64,000 bases of DNA from Steinernema hermaphroditum (taxonomy: Eukaryota > Nematoda > Chromadorea > Rhabditida > Steinernematidae), in the NCBI GenBank assembly GCA_030435675.1, contig CM059625.1, positions 434,001 to 498,000 of the forward strand. The letters are read 5' to 3'. Of the stretch, positions 47,501 through 58,302 are shown piece after piece (positions within the stretch are counted from its first letter, which is position 1; the number at the start of each line of letters is the position of its first letter). The notes under the pieces were generated by a model. The model was not told the DNA's origin. It did no database searches and saw only the letters and a program-made list of their open reading frames with translations. The position numbers and the translations under genes were made by a program.

Positions 47501-49131
47501 TCGCATATGATATTTTCATTCCTCTCACTGTTGCACAAGCCAGCAATGATTTCCATAGCTCCAATAATTTTCAGTTTGTCACAAGACCGAAGACAGTCGT
47601 GCACGAGCTTCAGAATTGCGTGATGAGACGCGGACATTTCTTCGGTTGTAATATCAAGATCGTAGGAAATGTTGCTCAACGTATCCAGCGAGCTGGTGGT
47701 CAGCTGAGGCCAGTCGCAAGAAGCGCATATTAATAGGAACCTGAAGATGGTATAGATTGCAGCAGAAATTCGAAAGGAATTTAAAGTAAAACTCAAAAAG
47801 CTAAAAAATTGGATGTGACTTACTTAATTAGCGGCCAGCTGTTAGCCAAGGCAGCGCGGTTTACCTCTTCGAAAGACAGGTTCCTCGCGATGCTAAGGAT
47901 CTGAATGTTTTCAACGGTTACGTATTTATCGCCAAAAAAACTGACTTGGAAAATGCGCCAAGAAGTGGGATCGTTAGTAGAGAATTCAGCCACAGGCAAA
48001 TTGAACAAATCCCTGTCTCGGCGTAGCCCTTCAGTGACATCATTCGAATCAAATCCAGCGAGCCTTAAAATCTCCGGATCATCGATGCCTGATCCCTCCC
48101 AGAAACTGAGAAAGTCACGACCACTCGCTTCTTCCCATGCCTTGTGTAGATGGCTGAGGGTTTGCTCGCCTAAAGCAAAGATGGCAGCTCTAGATGAGAC
48201 TTTGATATAAACAAACCATCGGGGAATATTCCAACGTGGGCCATGAGAATAGGTATTATAGCAGGACAACTGGATACTCGGAACAAACGGGGACCAGGGT
48301 GGGACAGTAGCGTAAGAATGTTGATTGCAAAGTCGACTTCGTTGGGTAGCCCACTTAGCAGGGATTTTGTTAAACGGCCGTATTCGCTTTCTTGTGTTAT
48401 CGTATAATTGATCGGTTCTGAACATACTCATGTTATGAAAAATGTATTCAACCGTACCTGCATTAATCGGTGGTACAGAAACAGGGCAGTCCGACGAAGC
48501 CAAGTAAGTGAATATTCTTGTGCTTCGATTCCTGCCGGGTAAGCTTGCTTCTGCATCGGCTTCTTCAGCTTCACCGATAATCTCACTTTGTTCGTACTTG
48601 CTGAGATATCTGAATCGAAGCCGTTATGACTTATTAGGAAGCCAACGTCACCTAAGATAGATATGCTTGACCGCGTGGCTAACTACTGTGATCTCTTGAT
48701 TGTATCCGAGGGCAGCTGCAACGTCTCCCCATTGCTCGTTGCTCGAGACTTTTTGCCATCCTCCTTGATCTATCACGATTTCGTAGAGTCGGGCGAGGTC
48801 AAAGGGGAAGCCATCGACACTTGGAAGCTTTAGATTGGCACCCCTAAAAGAAGCGCTTGCTTATTTAAGTGTAAGTTGGACGCATAATAAAACAGCCATG
48901 TGCTCGTTGGAGCTTCATGCAATACAAAAACGCTGTGAAGAAACCATATGCCTGGCGTGTGCAGATTTAGACGTCAATTCTCAAACTTCAAACGCACCAT
49001 TTCCTCCTGTAGAAGCTATTGAGGTTCTGATAGAACTCGTCAGTTTTCGCTGTCTTTGCTGGAATATCCAGCAGCTGGTCAACGTAGGCACATCTGCGGG
49101 TACGTTTTCTTCTCCGGTCGGCCACCGCCAT
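44533..49131 (-). CDS. swsn-7: ARID2-type subunit of the PBAF (SWI/SNF) remodelling complex
   Basis: Thirteen minus-strand exons, 49131-48998, 48843-48652, 48609-48458, 48417-48217, 48169-47824, 47740-47407, 47318-46610, 46533-46346, 46122-45973, 45874-45764, 45655-44909, 44785-44694 and 44644-44533, give 1155 aa. An ARID domain lies at about residues 30-120 ([27 protein letters not shown]). [20 protein letters not shown] begins the ARID2-specific helical region. An RFX-type winged helix lies near residues 605-690 ([11 protein letters not shown]). An acidic tract and two C2H2-like fingers (CEWDNC...H, CKWPNC...H) are near 970-1030. [21 protein letters not shown] ends the conserved tail. The order matches ARID2 and C. 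elegans SWSN-7 (C08B11.3). Intron 3 is only 40 bp. Confidence 0.93.
45385..45620. repeat. Low-complexity GAA/GAG-type tract encoding an acidic run
   Basis: On the plus strand the tract reads as TTC/CTC/TCT-rich repeats. On the coding strand it encodes about 60 residues dominated by Glu and Asp inside the swsn-7 exon 11. Its plus-strand Ser-rich frames are shadows. Confidence 0.75.
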
Positions 49132-52100
49132 TCTGCCTTTCTGAAATCGGATAGGTCGTGACTTTATAAGGTAGTCGCGGTGCTCGAACATCTGCCTAAC
49201 GCCAAGTACACAACCATACAAAAGGATCGACAGCTGAACAGGAGTGCCATAAAACTATCACCGAAGTATGGAAATAGTGACGTTTCATAGGAAACACTTC
49301 CCGAAACATATGTATTTTCTTCAATTTGCGGATATAATATTTTCGGCTGCATAAGACGCGAAAAATTCTAAATGGACCTGCCGTCACAGAACAATTTAAT
49401 AATGGAACTTATCAGTCAACGTGGGATAAAATATATAGAGCATAAGCATCGCAAAAGCAATGAACAGATAAATACTATGAGAGGTGCGACGAAATGTTCT
49501 GCAGGCAGGAATGGCCGAACAACTACACTCGCTCAACAAGTTTTCGTGGAGGAAACAGGAGCTTAGAAAACAAATTGCCATAATTCACATCACCTAGCCT
49601 ACAGTGGATTGACGTTATCAATGCAAAGGGTATCAAGTACTGCCACAGAAAGTTACCTATGAAGGGAATAACAGATCGGTGCATTACTTCGACAATTAGC
49701 AACGCTTTTTTTGAAACATCTATGCAAAAAAAAATGAGAAAAAATACTTATTCACATGGTCGACAACGTAACACTCAGAATATATTTTGTCTGACTGCCG
49801 ATTTCTTGAATTGTATGGATATGTCTATTTATGAAAACAGTTCGCTTTACTTGTAAGCCCTCATCTGTGTGACGGTACAAAAAACGTCATTGCCGTAACC
49901 GTAGGCACACCAGATGATCAAACTACACTCGCGCGCCAAGTTTTGGCCAACCAAAAACAGCAACACACACAGCATAGCGCACATATCTTCGTGCGCTGCC
50001 CGCGCTCTTGCACGGGGCTATGTCGTCACCGGACTCGCGCGCGATCGTCGACACTGGGGATGCCGCGAACGACGATGGTGCGAAATGTGTACGGCTCTGC
50101 CGACGATTGTGTGTTGTTCGTCGTTCGCTTAAACGCAGAAGCGGCGAAGACGGGAAGCAAACTCCTCTTCCCAGTCGGTCCGATTCACCGACTCCGCTGA
50201 GTTCAGGGCCCAGAGCACATCGGTCGTTTCCATTGTTTGGCGAATTTCCAATGCGAGCGTCGTTTGCGGGAAAACGTGTTCGTCCTGGGACCTCGGCAGC
50301 GAGTCGGGGCGGTCGCTGCAGTTGATTTTTGCGACCTCCCGCCAAAGAATGGATAGTCGTGTCCGCTGGAGTGGGTGCCACTGGGTGGTAGGTCATTAGT
50401 GAACGGTTCATAAAACAGTTGGCATTTGTTATACATGGTCTGCGTAAGCGACTTAAGTTAAGCATTTCAAGGATAACCAAATTTGTTTATCTGTGATATA
50501 CAAACGACTTTTGCTAAGCGACGATGAATGTATGCTTGCTGGCACAGCCATGGCACATTCACAGCGTTCAATAAAGTTCAATAAAAACAAGCGTCATTAT
50601 TTCATGGCTTCATATGTCCTTACTTTTCTTGCACTTGTTCAACGTTAATGAACACAGATTTTATTAATCTTTGACGGATACGAAGATGTTTAATTGTTTA
50701 ACTGTTGATAGCTGTTTTTTGTATCAGTGTACATCAAAGCGCCTATTCTGCACATAGCGCTACCAGTAGATACAATATTTTGGTGTTAGGGCACTGAAAA
50801 TTGTTTGTTCTTGTCAAAGAAAAGTTAAAAATAAAGAGTTATCGTACTTCAGTATGTGACAGATTGTGCACTATCTTAAAACAGTGACCAATGCAAAAGC
50901 CGCACATGCCGAACAAGTTGAGAAAACAGTTCTTGCTCGTATTCGTTGCGCAATGTTCATCGATCAACTAGTTGTGTCAATATCGAATAGCATTTTTTTC
51001 TTAACGCCTACCAGCAAACATCTATTTTTCTAACACAAAGTTTCTAACACCCTACCAAGCCCAATCTATTATGCGTGCTACATAATACATGGATTAATTT
51101 CTACATGCAGAAAATATAAACAAAAGAAAAAAGAATTGTTCGGGAAGAAAACTGAGGAATTTTATGCTTATTATAACGTACAGATATGTCGCTTCCGTGC
51201 CGCCAGCAGCTCTGTGTTCATGCATGCACGGATATGTACGTAAACTGCAATGAAGTGATACTGAGATCGGTCAGCCAAGGAGCACATTCTACAAAAAACT
51301 TAGCATACAGAGTACCCTAAGAAATAAAAAGTCAACAAAGATGGTCATCTATGTCGTCACGCATCCACTACCCTGCTTTGCCACCCTGAAGGTCATGCGA
51401 TCAAACGCATTAGAATACGTGCCTCTTCTTGCTAAAATTAGATTTCACGATTTCACGATTTTATTTCGCGAATCAAAGGCATTATGCCTTGCGCGACACC
51501 GAAAATAGACAAACAGAGGATGTCTGGAAGACGGCTTCATCCCTGGCGCGGCGTAGATGTCGAACCGGTGGTTGGCGGAGAGCTTCATGGGGCTTCCGGG
51601 AATCGGCAGATCTTCGGATTCAGGAGCGGAACATCGTTTGCGGCACAGCGCACGCTTCTGTGCTCGAATCTGATGGTCCGTGGTCCGGGAGTTGCGTCTT
51701 CGATGGTGGTGGCGTCCTCAGAGCGTCGGCGACCTTCGGGATGACTTCTCACGTGGCCGGATTCTTGGCGTCGGACATCTTGTTGTCAGCGGTGGTGGGA
51801 CTACGGCTTCCGGGTGTCCCAATTCCCTGGAAACCGGAACAGTCACAACTGCCACGGGGTTTGCCATCTGACCAACCAGACACTCAGAGAGCGACCGGAG
51901 GGAGCGACCGCTCGCCACCGCGACACGAGTGACATTTTCGCTAAAATTCGACAAAAACAGTACTACGTGCTGTTGTCCCAGCTGGTATTGGAATTGCTTG
52001 CTTTTTTGTCCGTGTCAGTAATGCAATCTGATTCTATTTAAGTAATGTCAAGGATTGTCGAATATTGTACCTTGATCAAATGCTCAAATCTGTGACCAAC

Positions 52101-52142
52101 GCGGTCAAGTGATGGCTTTAATTTGCTTGTAATATGGAAGTA
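49132..52142. other. Gene-poor region upstream of swsn-7
   Basis: A CG-rich patch at 49990-50330 has overlapping frames on several frames of both strands and may be promoter-like or repetitive. 50400-51420 is AT-rich and empty. A second CG-rich patch at 51470-51960 opens frames of up to 167 codons on plus and 78 on minus, with no recognised domain. I call no gene here. Confidence 0.45.
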
Positions 52143-53348
52143 TTGGGTTGATCCATGAAAAATGGCCGGATTTTGATTTACGTCCATTTTCGCACTCTAT
52201 GATGCTGGGACAAGATGGGATAGCGCATTCGTAAGGTTGATTGATTGTGTCTCCAGACTGTGAGTTTGTATGTCTTCTTGCATATTCTCCGATTTCTCAG
52301 AACCATTTTATGTTCATGGCCCGCGATGCGCCACCTGGAGATCCGAAACACCGAACCTTCAAGGACCTTTCCGAGGGACTATTTATCCGTTGGTGGTATG
52401 CTATACTGGTCGCGCTTACAGCAGGAGCTTAGCTTCTAAGCGCATACGCCGCTCTCTTCTTGTAGTGTCAAAATAAGACCAAATTCCAAAAAGACTAAAA
52501 ATTTGATCAAAAAGCACTTGACTCGGAACTAACTAAATTTTTCTTTGCCGATTTAACTACTTTGACGAAGGTTAGACAGACAAGATGGACGGCCAGCTAT
52601 GGAAGCTCCGATTTTCCATGACTTCTCCGACCCCTTGATCCGCCAGCGCCACTCATTCACCATTGCTTTTATTTGTATTTCCAAATAAAAATCTTTTCTT
52701 TTATTTTTTGTTACTAATGAGGTCAAGCGGGTTCTACGCACATGATCTCTAGAACTATTTGAGTGTATGGATCAGGAAGAGAAGCCGATGATCGAGTTGT
52801 AGTCTGAACCGGGCCGGAAAAGTCATATTTCACTGCGGTATACACGGTATTACTCAAGCACGTGGATGGAAAGTGTTGCAGGGATAGGGCAACCTCTCAG
52901 CTACAGTTTCCACGTAATATCTGGAAAAATTTCTTTTCTTTATTCAAAATAAGGCAAGAACTAGAAACCGGATTCGAGTGTTCATCCGAGCACCCAATGT
53001 TTGATATTTTAGATTGCCCTCAAAACTGCTGCTCATCTTAAGCTGGGTTTCAGATACTTATTGAGCGTGTAGAACTCCCAGAGCTTTATCTGGTAAAGAC
53101 TTGTATGGGACTGTCGCAAACATCAGCAACGAAAAAGAGTCAAAGTTTGCAAGGGCGCCAAAAACGGACTAAATGGAATGTTTCGACCTGGAATCTCTCC
53201 TGTTCTGAAGTGAGGTGGCCAGGCTTATGCCCTGCGAAAAGCTCTAAGACCGTGTAGTTAAATGTTGTATACCTCTAGTGAAATGTTTGTTTTTTTTTGT
53301 GATAAATACTCACTTTTAAAATCGGCCATTTTTCATTGATCAACCCAA
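52143..53348. mobile_element. mariner-type element, non-autonomous
   Basis: TTGGGTTGATCCATGAAAAA at 52143 is matched in reverse complement at the right end (TTGGGTTGATCAATGAAAAA read inward from 53348), with both extending into TGGCCG and ATTTT. TA flanks both sides (52141-52142 and 53349-53350). The 1206-bp length is typical of mariner elements. I found no convincing transposase motif inside; the frames at 52241-52476 and 52553-52741 are short and degenerate. Confidence 0.8.
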
Positions 53349-53446
53349 TAATATGGATAGAATTGTGATATTACTTCGACATTTTGTTCTATGGTTTTGC
53401 TATTCCGGATGGTTGATCTTCCAGCAGTAAAGCGAATTCGAATGTA

Positions 53447-54010
53447 CAGGGTGTACCATAAATACTGTAAGTCGGCCGAATTCATAATTTTTTAAAGCAT
53501 TTCTGCATTTTCGCTCGCCGCAATTGCTTTATTCGTGTTTATCGATTCTTTTTGATCCAGAAAATGTGTTTTTCGCTGTTACTTATTCGCTCTTATTCAG
53601 AAAAATGGTTTCCGAAGAAGACCGCACCGCAATCGTCGCCCACCACAAGTGAGGAATGCCGATTTCTAAGATTGCGAAACTCCTGAAATTCCAGTTTGTG
53701 CAGGTCCAACGCGTCGTTCAGCTCCAGGAGAGAGGAGGGATAAAGGACCGTGAGCAAAGCGGACGACGGCGCACTGCAAGGACCCCGGCGCTGAAAAACA
53801 TGGTCCGGAAGAAAATCCAGCGGAATCCCCAGAGAAGCATCAGAAAACTTGCGAAGGAGCACGATGACGATGCAGAGGCTTGTCAGGGATGATCTCCAAC
53901 TCAATTCGTACAAGCTCGCAAAAGGACAAGCCTTGACGGAACAACAGAAGGCCGCTCAACTTGAGAAGTGCAAGAAGTTGGAGCAGCTGAGCCGCGGCGA
54001 CGCCCTGTAG
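53447..54010 (+). mobile_element. 3'-truncated mariner/Tc1-superfamily element
   Basis: The left end CAGGGTGTACCATAAAT follows TA at 53445-53446, resembling the ACAGGGTG ends of nematode maT-like elements. A transposase frame begins at 53605. No matching right end was found downstream before 54227, so the element is broken. Confidence 0.6.
53605..54010 (+). pseudogene. Broken transposase N-terminal region (HTH domains)
   Basis: The frame starts MVSEEDRTAIVAHHK, meets an in-frame TGA at 53650-53652, resumes with a helix-turn-helix (PISKIAKLLKF, VQRVVQLQERGG) and a second HTH (RSIRKLAKEH). It then shifts frame near 53865 to read RLVRDDLQLNSYKL and KAAQLEKCKKLEQLSRG before a TAG at 54008. The DDE catalytic domain is absent. 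Confidence 0.75.
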
Positions 54011-54226
54011 TTTGGCATTTCTTAGACGAGCTTCTCACCACTTGGTTGGTTCATTGCGATCACTGTTTTATTGACATTGACAGATTGGTTGTAATTTATA
54101 ATTTCTTTCAGTATATCATTAGTAGATGAAGATGAATATAATGGAATAACGCCTCTCCATAGCCTAGAATTTCTGAGTTCTGTCACAATATTGTTACTCG
54201 CGCATATTACCGAAATGTCGAAGTAT

Positions 54227-54368
54227 AGCGCTACCATTTCAACTGCTTGTGTGGCTCATTGCGAACGTGCTTCGTTTCTAAGCGGGCGGTGCCGGGTTCG
54301 GCTCCGTTCGGGGTCCTTATTTTGTGTGGGTGTTTTCCCCGTGCTCACGGAAAAACACACAGACACGG
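54227..54368 (+). mobile_element. tRNA-like SINE candidate, copy 2
   Basis: This copy matches copy 1 at 32023-32165 over about 140 bp with scattered substitutions. A-box-like TGGCTCATTGCG is at 54252-54263 and B-box-like GGTTCGGCTCC at 54295-54305, again 43 bp apart. The palindrome near the end is CCGTGCTCACGG with one mismatch, and the CA tail is shorter (ACACACAGACAC). Confidence 0.55.
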
Positions 54369-54370
54369 AA

Positions 54371-55361
54371 CATGGTGATCCGAGAAGGCCGTCTTTTTGA
54401 GATTAGCTCATGTCGTGATATATGACAAACACAACGATAAGTGCATTCGGAAGGTAAGACATAACGGTGTACATGATTGGCAGCAATCAACGTCCGTCAC
54501 ACAATTAAAACCATAGGAATCCCGTACATCACTTCGTATTTCGCAATTGTGAGGTACCAGATTAAGGACCGTCATATTGGGATACTTCTCCATGATCAGG
54601 AAGAATGCAATGGACAAGGGAAAATCATAATGTAGGGTTATAGTTCACTGTACTCCACAATGCGCCCATCAGTTGTTCCCTGTGAGTAAATACTGCGAAA
54701 TTATGCCATGTTTATGTCACTGACATTTTCAATACACCAACCCAATAGTTTTAAATATCAATAGTTATAAATATTTCAAACTGAACAAGCGAACGGATCG
54801 AAGCATTTCTAAGTGCTCTGTAGTCACGAACGACCACTTTTTGTAAATATAACTACACCGAAGCGTATTCAGGTGGAGAATAAACAGCAGAATTGTTCGA
54901 ACATCCGAAATTTCGCGTTGCAGGACAATTTTAAAATATCGCGTCAAGACCACAGGCTACGGTAGTAATTGGCAGACGTTCAAAGTCTCTCTTTTTGATA
55001 GCGATACTTCTGACTGTCTGACGTAATTTCTGTAGGTGCCCATAGTGACTTCAAGTAACACATGATTCTGAGTGTTCTGTATATCTTCATGCATATTCGT
55101 TGCACGATATTGCTGTTCTAACGTAGTCATAAACCGTTTGTATATTATGTTCGTGGAAACTTTTAATATTGACGCAAACCTGCTTTGTTTTTCCACTTTT
55201 ACACGTTACACATTGTACTCTTTTTTCCATGTATAAAGCTGAGCAAGAGCGAGATAGCACATGTGTTCAATTTGACTTACACAATTATCCATGACAATTG
55301 AGTCGAGTTCAGTCGTGAATTTGGCATTCACGTACACTCTCATCTTTACAGGGTTGATACC
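54371..55361. other. Upstream region of phb-2 with ambiguous minus-strand frames
   Basis: Three minus-strand frames in the same phase (55196-54957, 54953-54765, 54617-54408) look partly protein-like but are separated by stops, and I could not join them into a model. The final 150 bp before 55362 hold a TTTACAG site at 55345-55351 that could be a trans-splice acceptor for phb-2. Confidence 0.4.
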
Positions 55362-56396
55362 ATGGCGAACAAAGGACAGGAAGCCGTGAACAAGATTTTG
55401 AAAAACACCAAGGGTGCCGGAATCGGACTTGGACTGTTGGCTGCCGCTGGTGCCGCTGGCTATGCCGTGCTCAACTCGCTGTATACCGGTTGGTCATTTT
55501 ATTGTGGGTGTTTGTTAATTACCGGATGAATTTTAGTTGATGCCGGTCATCGTGCGATCATGTTCAACCGTGTCGGCGGTCTTTCGAGCGAAGTGTACAA
55601 GGAAGGACTCCACTTCAGAATTCCGTGGTTCCAATATCCTATTATTTATGACATCCGCGCCCGACCGAATCAGATCCGATCGCCCACTGGAAGCAAGGAC
55701 TTGCAGATGGTTAACATCGGACTCCGTGTTTTGTCCAGACCTGACCCCAACAGTCTGACAAAGATTTACCGCACTCTCGGACAGAACTGGGAAGAGCGTG
55801 TGCTTCCTTCGATCTGCAACGAAGTGAGTTCTGTTTTGTCGGCTCTCATTTTCCGTTTGCTGCTTTACAGGTTCTAAAGAGCGTTGTTGCCAAGTTCAAC
55901 GCTTCTCAACTGATCACTCAGCGTCAACAGGTTTCACTTCTCGTCCGAAAGGGATTGATCGAGCGTGCTCTTGATTTTAACATCATTTTGGATGACGTTG
56001 CTATTACCGAGCTCGCATTCTCAACCCAGTACTCAGCCGCTGTTGAAGCTAAGCAAGTCGCCGCTCAGGAAGCCCAGCGCGCCAGCTTCTACGTTGAGAA
56101 GGCTAAGCAGCAACGCCAAGAGAAGATTGTCCAAGCTGAGGGAGAAGCCCAGGCCGCTAAACTGGTATGCAAAGTGGCACCACTAGCACTAGTATTCGCA
56201 TCTATTTTAGCTCGGCGAATCGATGAAGAACGATCAGGGTTTCCTGAAGTTGCGTAAAATCCGCGCTGCTCAGAAGATCGCGAAAACAGTTTCTGATTCC
56301 ACGAACAAGGTCTATTTGCCTGCTGGTGGACTTATGCTTAACATTGCCGACGAAGATTATTTGAAGTCATGTGAAAGCAACTCGAAGAGACGTTAA
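55362..56396 (+). CDS. phb-2: Prohibitin-2
   Basis: Four exons, 55362-55488, 55537-55823, 55871-56164 and 56211-56396, give 297 aa. A short N-terminal hydrophobic anchor ([18 protein letters not shown]) is followed by the SPFH/prohibitin domain ([42 protein letters not shown]) and the C-terminal coiled coil ([20 protein letters not shown]). PHB-2 forms the inner mitochondrial membrane ring complex with PHB-1. The length equals that of C. elegans PHB-2 (T24H7.1). The coding bias is strong and introns are 44-48 bp. Confidence 0.96.
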
Positions 56397-57409
56397 TTAG
56401 TTAGTTGTTTGATAGTTTGCATAAGGTTTATTGTTGTTGTTCCCAGTAGATTTCATGCTGGGATCTCTTCTCCATGTAAGAAATCACTCCTTCTGATTTT
56501 TGTGTATTGGGGCAACATAATTTAAACGGCTATATCGAACGCAGTCATACAATATTTTCATAATCTTATTAAACTGTTTTGCATGCGTTGAGAATTCGGG
56601 AATTATGTAATGTCCTAAACTGAAAAACATCACTTTGTCATCGTCTTAACTTCGACCGGTAGTCTCTTTAAAGGCACATATCTTATGAAAATCATGGTAT
56701 GTCCATATCTTTCGGAGTATTACAGAAATGCCGGGAAGGACAAGGAAAAAAAGGAAGGAACTGTCGTACTGGATGGTTTATTGTTGTTGCTAGGTGCATT
56801 ATGTCGTATATGTATATGTACATCTCAGAAGGAAGAAGGACGTTTTATAGGTATCCATTTCTCATTATTTATTTTGCTCTGTGAGCATTCTGTTCGATCC
56901 AGCGAAAAGGGTATCAGAAAAAGAAACAAGTTGACATCAAGAAGCAACAAGGTACACGACAAGAATCAATATGTACAAACAGTTTGGTTCTGGTTTCACG
57001 GGCTTTAGGCAAGACGAGCTTCGATTGCTTCTTTGAAGCACGATTTTATGTCATTCAGTACTCCCCAACACGGCAGATACGAAATGTCTGCCTGAAATGC
57101 GTATTCGTTCTTATTACGCTCTACTGTCTTCTCCGTTTACCTGGAAGTGGGAACCCGGTGTCAACTGACAGAATGAGAGGCATTTTTCCCCAGCTGAAGT
57201 CTTTGAGACTCCCTTTGATCGACAACATGTTGTGTGATCTGAGTCCTGTGCAGCGCAAGTAAGAAGTGTATGTCCATTCCGTTGAGGACACGGGTCAGTT
57301 CCAAGGAACATAGCAGTCAGCTATTTAGTTAGTTAATTTGAGCATCTTATGATGCGAACTTACGACTTTCTTGTTGAGAACATCGAAATTGCACCGCGTT
57401 TCGCAACTT
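56397..57409. other. Convergent 3' region of phb-2 and the Gln/Pro-rich gene
   Basis: About 1 kb. It holds the phb-2 3' UTR and short frames on both strands without domains. No gene is supported. Confidence 0.5.
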
Positions 57410-58302
57410 TTATCCACCGCTCGCGAAGTGCAACATTGGAGAAAAACGTCGTTCGGTTTCTAAAACTCGTTTTTGATTATATTTCAAATGTTCTTTTAAG
57501 ATCGCTGAAACCTTTTGAGGAGACGATGTTACTTGTTCAACGGATTCCAATGGAGCTAGCGTCGGCGCATGCGTCGTTGACGATTCGATAGCAACTGGAG
57601 AAGCTGGCGCTTCGGCCGTGACAAATGGCTCCAATGTTGTTGATGCGGTTGTTGATGGTGGAGGGCGAGCTGGGCGAGTGATTTGCTTAGGAGCTTTGAA
57701 TTCGTCAGTTCCCGTTTTAGGATCGTTCGGGATATTGGCATTTTGTCGCGATTTTAAGTCGACGTCAATGACCCGAGCCTGATGGCGTCCACGGCGACCA
57801 TTTCGATTGTTGCCTCGGTGCCGACTACGAACCACTTTTACCTCCTCTACAGGAAATAGCTGATCCTGGGGTGGTGGAGGAAGGTCGCGTCTAACGAGAG
57901 AGTTGCCATCCACTGGGACATTTATTGGCGGTGGAGGTGGTGGAGCTTGATCGAGTTGTTCAGGCACTGCTTGCTGAGGATAGCTGGGTTGGGGTTGTTG
58001 CTGCCATTGCGGTTGTGGTTGTTGTTGATATTGCGGCTGTTGAGTCTGTTGCGGGTACTGCGCTTGAGGAGCGTACTGTACCGGGTACTGTTGTTGCGGC
58101 TGCTGAGTGTAAAAAAGCTGCGGTTGCGCAAGTACCGGATACTGTACTTGAGGATAATACACTTGAGGTTGTTGATAGTAGATGGGCTGTTGACCGAGCA
58201 CACGCGTAACTGAAACGAAATAAATAGAACGGGCTTAGGTCAAAGTGTATTGAGGGTACCAGAAACAGACGTAGCAACCAGCAGTACCAGAAGGAGATCC
58301 AT
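57410..58302 (-). CDS. Secreted Gln/Pro/Tyr-rich low-complexity protein
   Basis: Two minus-strand exons, 58302-58260 and 58209-57410, give 280 aa. Residues 1-15 are a signal peptide (MDLLLVLLVATSVSV). The mature N-terminal half is repeats of Tyr, Gln and Pro (QPIYYQQPQVYYPQVQYP) followed by a polyproline run and basic clusters (RSRHRGNNRNGRRGRH). The C-terminal half is Thr/Ser/Pro-rich and ends in a short charged helix with KEHLKYNQKRVLE. There are no cysteines and no known domain. The composition suggests an extracellular matrix or cuticle-associated or gland-secreted protein, but I cannot name it. The 50-bp intron falls right after the signal peptide. Confidence 0.72.
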
